Shown here: positions 41,839 to 48,136 of the stretch, piece after piece
Layout: the number at the start of each line of letters is the position of its first letter
How positions within the stretch are numbered: the stretch's first letter is position 1
NCBI GenBank assembly: GCA_018334095.1
Contig: JAGXTE010000035.1
Location: forward strand, 1-48,136
Source: Nitrosarchaeum sp.
GTDB lineage: Archaea; Thermoproteota; Nitrososphaeria; Nitrososphaerales; Nitrosopumilaceae
Direction: 5' to 3'
DNA length: 48,136 nucleotides
Position numbers and translations under genes: made by a program
The notes under the pieces: model-generated
Database searches by the model: none
What the model saw: the letters and a program-made list of their open reading frames with translations, nothing else
Told to the model about the DNA's origin: nothing

Positions 41839-42999
41839 TTACTCTTCTAGTGACTCTAACTCATCATCAGAGTCAAGATCTTCAGTGGCTTGAACCATCT
41901 CTAGTTCGGTAGTTCCAGATGTAGATTCAACCAATGTGTCAGGTGTAGAATCAACAGTAGATTCAGCCACGGTTTCTGGTTCTTTCTCTTTTTTAGTTGC
42001 TTTTTTGGCTGTCTTTTTACCTGGCTTTTTCTCTGTATCTTCTAGGTCCATCACTCCTGCTTCACCCAATGCAAAGATTACTTCTTCTTCTGGATGGTGT
42101 GGACTATCTACCATTCGTGCAATTCGTTTCTTGCCTGATTTCTTAAAGTATATTCTGTATGTACTTGTGTGGGCAACTACGTTTCCACCTATTGGCCGAG
42201 TTGGATCACCAAAGAAAACATCAGGGGATGCCATTACTTGATTTGTAGCAATTGCAGCACAATTGTAAGTTTCTGCAATTCTAGACAACATGTGAACAAA
42301 ATGATTTAGTTTTTGTTGTCTATTTGACAATGTTCCTCTACCAAGATACTCAGCACGGAACAATCCAACTGCAGAATCTGCAACGATTAGTCGAATATTG
42401 TTTTCTTCAATTATAGGACCAGCTTCTTCTAGGATCAATGTTTGATGGGCACTGTTATATGCACGTGCTACAATTATTCTGTCAAGAACTTTTTCTGGAT
42501 CCATTTCATGTGCTTGTGCAATAGATACGATTCTTTCTGGTCTGAAAGTGTTTTCTGTATCAATATACAAAACACCACCGTCCAATCCACCTTCTGTTTT
42601 TGGTTTTTGAACCATTACAGCTAGGGTATGTGCAAATTGAGTTTTACCTGAACCAAATTCGCCATAAACTTCTGTAAGAGCTTGTGTTTCAACACCTCCA
42701 TCAAATAGTGTATCAAGACAGTTAGTTCCAGTTGTAATTTTACCAATATCTTGTCTGCGTTTGTATACTTCACTTGCAGTGACAAAATCTCTGGAGATTA
42801 ATCCAGTTTCAACAAGATGTTGTCTTGCTTTGTTTACAATTTTTTCTGCAGTGTCTTTTTCCATTCCAGTTATTTCTGCAATTTCCACAGGACCTCTTAC
42901 GATAAGATCCATAACATTGTGTACTCCTGCGTCGGATAATTTTCTAGTAGTTACAGGACCTACGCCCTCCAAACTATCTAATCTTAAATCTTCTACCAT
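41839..42999 (-). CDS. radA: DNA repair and recombination protein RadA
   Basis: A 386-residue archaeal RecA/Rad51 homologue. The N-terminal helix-hairpin-helix domain (about 5-60) includes EGVGPVTTRKLSDAG; Walker A is GEFGSGKT (about 113-120), Walker B follows in IRLIVADSAVG, and FFGDPTRPIGG begins the L2 loop. The core ends near residue 322. A low-complexity tail (about 323-386) is first Lys-rich (KKPGKKTAKKATKKEK), then Ser/Thr/Glu/Asp-rich, and is not found in standard RadA. It may be a charged disordered regulatory or DNA-binding extension. Overlapping palindromes cover its promoter. Confidence 0.95.
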   Translation of the reverse strand: MVEDLRLDSLEGVGPVTTRKLSDAGVHNVMDLIVRGPVEIAEITGMEKDTAEKIVNKARQHLVETGLISRDFVTASEVYKRRQDIGKITTGTNCLDTLFDGGVETQALTEVYGEFGSGKTQFAHTLAVMVQKPKTEGGLDGGVLYIDTENTFRPERIVSIAQAHEMDPEKVLDRIIVARAYNSAHQTLILEEAGPIIEENNIRLIVADSAVGLFRAEYLGRGTLSNRQQKLNHFVHMLSRIAETYNCAAIATNQVMASPDVFFGDPTRPIGGNVVAHTSTYRIYFKKSGKKRIARMVDSPHHPEEEVIFALGEAGVMDLEDTEKKPGKKTAKKATKKEKEPETVAESTVDSTPDTLVESTSGTTELEMVQATEDLDSDDELESLEE

Positions 43000-43031
43000 A
43001 CCGTATGGTACGGTACTAGTACTTTATAACG
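42995..43031 (-). promoter_or_regulatory. radA promoter with overlapping palindromes
   Basis: Minus-strand TATA-like TTATAAAG (43024-43031) is about 25 bases before the radA ATG, implying a nearly leaderless mRNA. Between them lie ACCATACCGTATGGT (42995-43009), TACCGTA-N3-TACGGTA (42999-43015) and GTACTAGTAC (43013-43022), which together look like an operator over the start of transcription. Confidence 0.6.
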
Positions 43032-43083
43032 TTATTGTTTTGAAAAATGATCGCAAAAAGATAACTTTTATAACAATTTTGGG

Positions 43084-43266
43084 CTAACGTCTCTTTCTTC
43101 TTTGTCCAGGCTTATTTTGTCCTGGAAATCTACCTAATTCAAATCGTTTTTTGAAGTTACTCTTGTTTCTAAGACTAGAGTTTGTACCAACAATTTTTCT
43201 TCCTTCAACTTTAGGAGTCTGTCCTCTTACTTTACCTGCTTTGGTAAGTGAACCGTGAGTTGCCAT
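43084..43266 (-). CDS. rps30e: Ribosomal protein S30e
   Basis: A 60-residue, very basic S30e homologue: HGSLTKAGKVRGQTPKVEG is the family start, and the C-terminus is an Arg/Lys-rich tail (PGQRRKRR). It is a small-subunit protein of archaea and eukaryotes. ATG at 43266. It lies between radA and a large radical SAM gene, on the same strand as both. Confidence 0.95.
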   Translation of the reverse strand: MATHGSLTKAGKVRGQTPKVEGRKIVGTNSSLRNKSNFKKRFELGRFPGQNKPGQRRKRR

Positions 43267-43307
43267 AATTTAATCATCTAAAATAGTAAATTTATGTATT
43301 TGTATGA

Positions 43308-45032
43308 TTACCAGTATTTTGCCTTAATTGTTTCAATGACGTGTTCATGTTCTTTACTTTTATGACGTGCATATCTTTCCATTGCACCTAAAGGAATACC
43401 TCCCAAAGATCTTGCAATTGCATTAAAGAAATATCTTTGTGGTCCTTTTGCACCGGTTTTTGTCATGAATTTTTGAATTCCATATTTGAAATTATGTTGC
43501 CAAGTTTTATAGAGTACACCCAGTTGTGCAGGTGTCATTTCGTTTCCAATGTTGAAGAAGTCAGATTTTTCTAATAATCCAATTGGAACAAAGGTAAGAG
43601 CTGTAGCAGTAAACATTGAATCGGGTTGTTCATGTTCTAATTCTGTGATTAAACGAATAGTATCCCAAGAATCTTCTGGTTGTTCATCATTGTCTAATCC
43701 CATAATCAAAGTAAATGCGGGAATCCAATAATCTTTATTCAGAGTTTTTACACCTTCTTTTACTACCCAATGCCATTCACTTGGATCGTATGGAGCAAGT
43801 TTTCTATCAGCATATTTTCCAATTAATCTCAAACTTCCTGTTTCAAAACCAGCTTGAATTCCAATCATGTTATCAGGACTGGATTTGATTATTCGTGAAA
43901 GATTTGGAATTAGTTTTTCATCAGCTATTGCACCTGCTAAAGTACCATGAGTTGGATTTGTATGGCCTACACCAGTCGACATGATAGCAGTAAATAATTC
44001 TTCAAGTGCTTCTCTATTGGGTTCCATTCCTTTAGCAGTTCGAGGATCCATTCCATATACGAAAATATCATCACTGTGAATCCAGGCAGATTTGGCACCA
44101 CCTTTTTTGATGTTAACTTCGATTTCACGTTTGACTTTTTCTGGTGAATAGTATCTTAATGATCTTAATGTAACATCACAGAATTTACAACCTCTACCAC
44201 ATCCTCGCATCACTTCAACCATTCCATGCATGCTTGGTTCTACGATTTCAGGAATTTCATCTAAATCTGGTCTATCCCAAAAATTTACAAATCTTCCATG
44301 AATTTTTTTTCCATTTCTCTCAAATTCTTTTATGTTTACTTTAAAGTCACTACGTTTTCTAAAAGGATCCATATTTTCAAAGTCGCCATTAATTAGATAA
44401 TTGAAAAATCTTCCAGCATGTCCATCAATTTCTGGAGCAATACCACCAAGTTCTCCTTCTAAAATAGCATAAATTCCAAATTCTTCAATTTTTTCTGGAT
44501 CATAGTTGTATTGCCAGGTTCCAGAAGCGCCTGAAATTACTTTTGCATGGCTACCTGTTTTTTGTTTTGCAGCTTTAATTCTTTGATGTAATTCTGTATT
44601 GTAAAATTCGTCATAGGAAGTTTGTTTTCGTCCATAAGTGAAAGTCATAGTAACAGGACCCATTCCCAATGGATCCATTTCATAAGTACCAACAACTTCA
44701 GTGTCAGGACCGATAAATTGTTCAATATGATCTGGATGTGCAACAACTACATCTTCACGTCTAAAACCATCTCGAAGTAAACCTGCTTCTACTTTTCGTA
44801 ATCCATATGGAGCATAATTTGCTACACCATTAGTATGAGGAATATAATTACAGATAAAATCAAATAGAATTTTTGGAGTTACTTGATTTCCTAGAACTTT
44901 ATACAAGAGACTTTTTTTATTACGACTAGGATCAATTGCGGGTGCACATCCGAAAAACGTAGCTAGTGACAAACCACGATACGGAGACATTAATGTACGA
45001 TCTGCAGTTAATACTATCTTTGGGTTACCCAA
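43308..45032 (-). CDS. Large radical SAM protein with N-terminal B12-binding-like region
   Basis: A 574-residue radical SAM enzyme. The cluster motif is MRGCGRGCKFCDV (Cys278, 282, 285). The first 250 residues, with LSLATFFGCAPAI and FRREDVVVAHPDHIEQF, look like the B12-binding-type region of the archaeal radical SAM/B12 families, although the His-containing DxHxxG loop is not evident, so B12 binding is unproven. The C-terminal part carries a conserved core (LMGLDNDEQPEDSWDTIR). Substrate unknown; possibly methylthiolation, methylation or lipid chemistry. TTG start at 45032. Confidence 0.75.
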   Translation of the reverse strand: MGNPKIVLTADRTLMSPYRGLSLATFFGCAPAIDPSRNKKSLLYKVLGNQVTPKILFDFICNYIPHTNGVANYAPYGLRKVEAGLLRDGFRREDVVVAHPDHIEQFIGPDTEVVGTYEMDPLGMGPVTMTFTYGRKQTSYDEFYNTELHQRIKAAKQKTGSHAKVISGASGTWQYNYDPEKIEEFGIYAILEGELGGIAPEIDGHAGRFFNYLINGDFENMDPFRKRSDFKVNIKEFERNGKKIHGRFVNFWDRPDLDEIPEIVEPSMHGMVEVMRGCGRGCKFCDVTLRSLRYYSPEKVKREIEVNIKKGGAKSAWIHSDDIFVYGMDPRTAKGMEPNREALEELFTAIMSTGVGHTNPTHGTLAGAIADEKLIPNLSRIIKSSPDNMIGIQAGFETGSLRLIGKYADRKLAPYDPSEWHWVVKEGVKTLNKDYWIPAFTLIMGLDNDEQPEDSWDTIRLITELEHEQPDSMFTATALTFVPIGLLEKSDFFNIGNEMTPAQLGVLYKTWQHNFKYGIQKFMTKTGAKGPQRYFFNAIARSLGGIPLGAMERYARHKSKEHEHVIETIKAKYW

Positions 45033-45084
45033 TGCTCTTCAACGCAATAATTTCATGATTTATTTTAAACCTTGCTGACCAAAT

Positions 45085-45897
45085 TTAATAATTTTCTAGT
45101 ATTCCAGCCTTATTCCTATGAAAATGACCAAATTCCTTGTTAGAAATTAAATGCTCACCATCAAACACGGTACCGTCTTTACAAACCAAATCTTCTCCAA
45201 CACAGCAACTTCCACAAATTCCCACACCACATTTCATCATACGTTCAAGACTTGCTTGAACAAACAATCCTTTAGAATGAGCCAGATGAACAGTTTTGTA
45301 CATCATTATTTCAGGACCACATGTGTAGATTCCATCAAAACTAATTTCATTAACAAGTTTTTCAACCATATCTGTAACAAATCCCTTCTCCCCATAGGTG
45401 CCATCATCTGTAGTAACAATTACACGATGAGTGTTATTTTTCAACAAATTATTTGCCAAATCTTCAAAGAAAACTTCATTTTTTGATTTTGCACCAATTA
45501 GAACTGTTACATCATCATTAGGTTTTATATGTGTCAGTAATCTCATCATCGGAACAAGACCAGTCCCACCACCAACCAGTAAAAGCTTACCTTGTTTTAG
45601 ATCAAATGAATTCCCATACGGTCCTCTGACACCAATTTGCTGACCAATCTTAACATTGAACAATCCTGTAGATGCAGGACCGTGTTTTCTAACAGTGAAC
45701 GCAGCTTTACCAGGCTCTTGAGCAATCATCACACTCATAGGTAATTCATTGATTCCAGGTATCCATACCATTGCAAATTGACCAGGTAGAACACTTGACA
45801 TTATATCGTCAGAAAAAATCAGAGTTCTAACAGTAGGTGTTTCATCAATTACTTTTTCAATTACGCAGATTTTTGTATGATTAAGATTTCTTTGCAA
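45085..45897 (-). CDS. pyrK: Dihydroorotate dehydrogenase electron-transfer subunit PyrK
   Basis: A 270-residue FAD/2Fe-2S reductase of the PyrK type. The FAD region (about 25-95) contains PGQFAMVWIP; the NAD-binding loop is LLVGGGTGLVPMMRL; and the 2Fe-2S cluster lies in KCGVGICGSC with CVGEDLVC following. With PyrD it passes electrons from dihydroorotate to NAD in pyrimidine synthesis. It starts with TTG at 45897 and overlaps the pyrD 3' end by 17 bases, consistent with one transcript. Confidence 0.9.
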   Translation of the reverse strand: MQRNLNHTKICVIEKVIDETPTVRTLIFSDDIMSSVLPGQFAMVWIPGINELPMSVMIAQEPGKAAFTVRKHGPASTGLFNVKIGQQIGVRGPYGNSFDLKQGKLLLVGGGTGLVPMMRLLTHIKPNDDVTVLIGAKSKNEVFFEDLANNLLKNNTHRVIVTTDDGTYGEKGFVTDMVEKLVNEISFDGIYTCGPEIMMYKTVHLAHSKGLFVQASLERMMKCGVGICGSCCVGEDLVCKDGTVFDGEHLISNKEFGHFHRNKAGILENY

Positions 45898-46792
45898 GTC
45901 CTATCATCTCATCTATTTTTGAATATCCTTTTCTTTTCATATATTGAAATATTCCGTTGTTAATATCATTAAAAACATGTATCCAATTATCGCCAATTGC
46001 ACTTCCTATTTGAATTGCAGATGCACCTGCCAAAATAAATTCAATCGCATCTTCCCATGTAGATATTCCACCACATCCAATTATAGGAATATTATATTTT
46101 GAAGAGATTTCATATACACATCTTAAGGCAATAGGCTTAATCGGAGTACCAGAAAGTCCACCGAATTTATTACTAAGAATTGGTCTTTGAGTTTCAACAT
46201 CAATTGCAATAGCTCGTATTGTATTAATTGCAGTTATTGCGTCAATACCTGAATCAATTGCAGCATTTACAGTATTAAGATAATGAGTTGTTCCCAGTCC
46301 TACTTTAGCAATTATTGGTACGTTGGTAGAATTTTTTACAGTACTAACAATTTTTTTGACTAATTCAGGATCATCACCTACTTCTAATCCAACTTTGGCA
46401 ACATGAGGACATGATAAATTCAGTTCATATGCAATAACTTTAGAATTTTTAAACTGTTCAACCATAGTTGAAAAATCTTCAGGAATGGAGCCTACAAGAC
46501 TAATAATTATTGGAACATCTTTGTTAGGTTCTATCATTTTGGCAAAATTTTGAGCACCTGGATTTGATAATCCTACGGCATTAATCCATCCGCCACCATT
46601 TATTCCAAATATTGTAGGATTTGGATATCCATCCCATGGTTCTGTACTAAGTGATTTACTTACGACTGCCCCTGCACCTGAACGATAAAGTCGATTAAAG
46701 ACATCTAATGAAATACCCAGTATTCCAGAGGCCAGCATTACAGGTCTTTCTAGCTGAATTTTTCCAATAGAAGTAACCAGGCTGGGTTCCAC
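45881..46792 (-). CDS. pyrD: Dihydroorotate dehydrogenase PyrD (class 1B)
   Basis: A 303-residue FMN-binding barrel. Seen are the start LERPVMLASGILGISLDV, the substrate-side loop AYELNLSCPHVAKVG carrying the class 1 catalytic Cys, and the phosphate-binding loops GCGGISTWEDAIEF and GASAIQIGSAI. Class 1B is inferred from the adjoining PyrK. It oxidises dihydroorotate to orotate. GTG start at 46792, about 90 bases from the divergent nop5 gene. Confidence 0.92.
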   Translation of the reverse strand: MEPSLVTSIGKIQLERPVMLASGILGISLDVFNRLYRSGAGAVVSKSLSTEPWDGYPNPTIFGINGGGWINAVGLSNPGAQNFAKMIEPNKDVPIIISLVGSIPEDFSTMVEQFKNSKVIAYELNLSCPHVAKVGLEVGDDPELVKKIVSTVKNSTNVPIIAKVGLGTTHYLNTVNAAIDSGIDAITAINTIRAIAIDVETQRPILSNKFGGLSGTPIKPIALRCVYEISSKYNIPIIGCGGISTWEDAIEFILAGASAIQIGSAIGDNWIHVFNDINNGIFQYMKRKGYSKIDEMIGLAKKS

Positions 46793-46849
46793 TTTGAATC
46801 ATGTACGTGGTTTCGAATATAATAGTTGATTCACCGTGTTTTTAGTACC

Positions 46850-46858
46850 TTTTTAAAA
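46850..46858 (+). promoter_or_regulatory. TATA box of nop5
   Basis: TTTTTAAAA about 23-31 bases before the ATG at 46881, the distance expected for a leaderless archaeal transcript. Confidence 0.6.
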
Positions 46859-46880
46859 GGAGACCTGAAATTAACAATTC

Positions 46881-48136
46881 ATGTATTCTGTAATATTAAC
46901 AGAATTTGGAATCGTAGTTTTTAAAGATGAGAAACTAGAAAAGGCATTTCCTTTCAAAGATGCAGTTCGAGACTATATTGCTGTGAAAAAAAAGGAATCA
47001 AAATTAAATGAACTTGTGAATTACCTTGGTCCTCTTCAAAGAGGAATTTCAGTTAGTGATGAATCATTGATGACATTACTGAAAAAAAGTTCCATAGATG
47101 CACAAATGATGGAAGAATCAGAATTAGAAGAGATTCAGTCCACAAAACCACAGATTATTGTAGATTCAGGATTTGCAAAAAACATTTCAGAAGCATTGTC
47201 TAAGCTAAGAGAATTTGCAATGGGGTTGTCATCATCAAAGGTTACAGAGGTTTCTGAGAGTCCAGATCTTCACATCATTCAAGCAATAAATTCTTTAGAT
47301 GAAATTGATAAAATTGCAAATGGACTTAGCTCAAGATTACGTGAGTGGTATGGTTTACATTTTCCAGAACTGGACAACATTATTGATAGCATTAATGGTT
47401 ATTCTCAAATTGTTTTGGCTGGAAAGCGAGAATCATTAACAAAAAAAGTCTATGAAGAAGCAGGATTTCCAGATTCTAAAGCAGATATGATTGCTTTGCT
47501 TGCATCAAAAAGTAGAGGCGGGGATATTTCAGATGTTAATTTAGCAATTGTGCAATCAATTGCAAAACAAATTTTGGATTTCCATGATTTACGAAAGAAA
47601 TTAGAAGCACATGTAGAGCTAGAAATGGAAACTGTTGCACCAAATCTTTCAGCAATTCTTGGAGCTGCAGTAGGTGCTAGAATATTAGGAAAAGCAGGAA
47701 GTCTAAAGAAACTAGCATCCATGCCAGCAAGTACTATTCAAATAATTGGGGCTGAAAAAGCACTGTTTAGATCATTAAAGACTGGTGCGCAGCCACCTAA
47801 ACACGGATTATTGTTCCAACATGCTATGGTACATGCAGCACCCAGATGGCAAAGAGGAAAAATTGCCAGAGCAATTGCGGCAAAGGCTGTGATAGCTGCT
47901 AGAGTTGATGTCTATGGAGAAGGCATCAATAAAACATTATTAGAAAAATTAAACGTCAGAGTAAACGAGATTAGTAAAAAATACGAAACTCCTACTGAAA
48001 GAGAAACCAGAAAACCCGAATTATTCAGAGAAGATACTGGAGAATCTAGAAGAAGAGAAGGTGGAGAATCTAGAAGAAGAGAGGGAAGTGATTCTAGAAG
48101 AGAAGGTGGAGAATCTAGAAGAAGAGAAGGTGGAGA
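46881..48136 (+). CDS. Nop5/Nop56-like C/D-box RNP protein (partial)
   Basis: At least 418 residues, open at the right window edge. The N-terminal domain (about 1-120) starts MYSVILTEFGIVVFKDEKLE. The Nop domain follows, with LHIIQAINSLDEIDK, LREWYGLHFPELD, VAPNLSAILGAAVGARIL, the signature GAEKALFRSLK and GLLFQHAMVHAAP. It joins fibrillarin and L7Ae in the box C/D RNP that 2'-O-methylates rRNA and tRNA. The C-terminal tail from about residue 385 is a repeat of RRREGGES type, not part of the classical fold; where it ends is unknown. Confidence 0.93.
   Translation, partial: MYSVILTEFGIVVFKDEKLEKAFPFKDAVRDYIAVKKKESKLNELVNYLGPLQRGISVSDESLMTLLKKSSIDAQMMEESELEEIQSTKPQIIVDSGFAKNISEALSKLREFAMGLSSSKVTEVSESPDLHIIQAINSLDEIDKIANGLSSRLREWYGLHFPELDNIIDSINGYSQIVLAGKRESLTKKVYEEAGFPDSKADMIALLASKSRGGDISDVNLAIVQSIAKQILDFHDLRKKLEAHVELEMETVAPNLSAILGAAVGARILGKAGSLKKLASMPASTIQIIGAEKALFRSLKTGAQPPKHGLLFQHAMVHAAPRWQRGKIARAIAAKAVIAARVDVYGEGINKTLLEKLNVRVNEISKKYETPTERETRKPELFREDTGESRRREGGESRRREGSDSRREGGESRRREGG
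48039..48136 (+). repeat. Tandem repeats encoding the RRREGGES tail of Nop5
   Basis: At least four imperfect copies of a 21-24 bp unit GGAGAATCTAGAAGAAGAGA, continuing to the window edge. They encode alternating GES and RRREG segments, giving a charged, probably RNA-binding disordered tail. The near-identity of the copies suggests recent expansion. Confidence 0.85.

Noticed and set aside
47450..47722. 90-codon minus-strand frame at the right end
   Set aside because: Antisense shadow of the Nop domain of nop5, which has clear family motifs on the plus strand.

Overview
The window reads as chromosome of an ammonia-oxidising archaeon of the Nitrosopumilus type (Thaumarchaeota/Nitrososphaerota). 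Seen directly: very A+T-rich DNA, many TTG/GTG starts, archaeal information-processing genes (proteasome alpha, RpoF, L21e, S30e, RadA, Nop5) and the lineage-marking eukaryotic-type topoisomerase IB. At the left edge lies the gene pair for the thaumarchaeal 3-hydroxypropionate/4-hydroxybutyrate (HP/HB) carbon-fixation cycle: an ADP-forming 3-hydroxypropionyl-CoA synthetase next to an enoyl-CoA hydratase family dehydratase.

Layout. 1-5.7 kb: HP/HB pair, a glutamine-amidotransferase-like protein, a small Toprim protein, glutamate dehydrogenase and an ArsR-like regulator. 5.8-15.3 kb: proteasome alpha, a methyltransferase/MFS pair, a PII protein with an altered T-loop, TatA, an orphan DNA methyltransferase, an MrfA-like helicase, an SDR dehydrogenase and topoisomerase IB. 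15.3-23.4 kb: tRNA-Met(CAU) with a non-canonical intron, several small proteins (three shorter than 60 residues), a PQQ-type sugar dehydrogenase, a DM13 protein with a hexapeptide repeat, and a transglutaminase-like operon. 23.4-30 kb: a Cache-domain histidine kinase and a CheY-like receiver, followed by envelope or secreted proteins. Four copies of a two-cysteine extracellular domain occur in three of the secreted proteins here, and a 13-bp motif (TTTGTGGCATGCC) recurs three times across the segment.

30.26-36.29 kb: a compact integrated plasmid-like element between tRNA-Ser(GCU) and a metallophosphoesterase gene. It carries a tyrosine recombinase, an HUH-type replication protein, an HNH protein, ribbon-helix-helix and winged-helix regulators, small zinc proteins, operator-like repeats and two strongly structured non-coding stretches that are candidate replication origins or RNAs. 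An 11-bp direct repeat at 30277 and 36279 is a candidate attachment core.

36.3-48.1 kb: housekeeping genes, mostly on the minus strand: an isocitrate-dehydrogenase-family enzyme, the conserved archaeal cluster L21e-RpoF-DUF655-KsgA-HemK-like, RlmN, RadA with palindromes at its promoter, S30e, a large radical SAM protein, the PyrK-PyrD pair and, on the plus strand, Nop5 running off the window with an Arg/Glu/Gly/Ser repeat tail. No CRISPR array, rRNA gene or transposase was seen. No stretch longer than about 300 bases lacks a gene.
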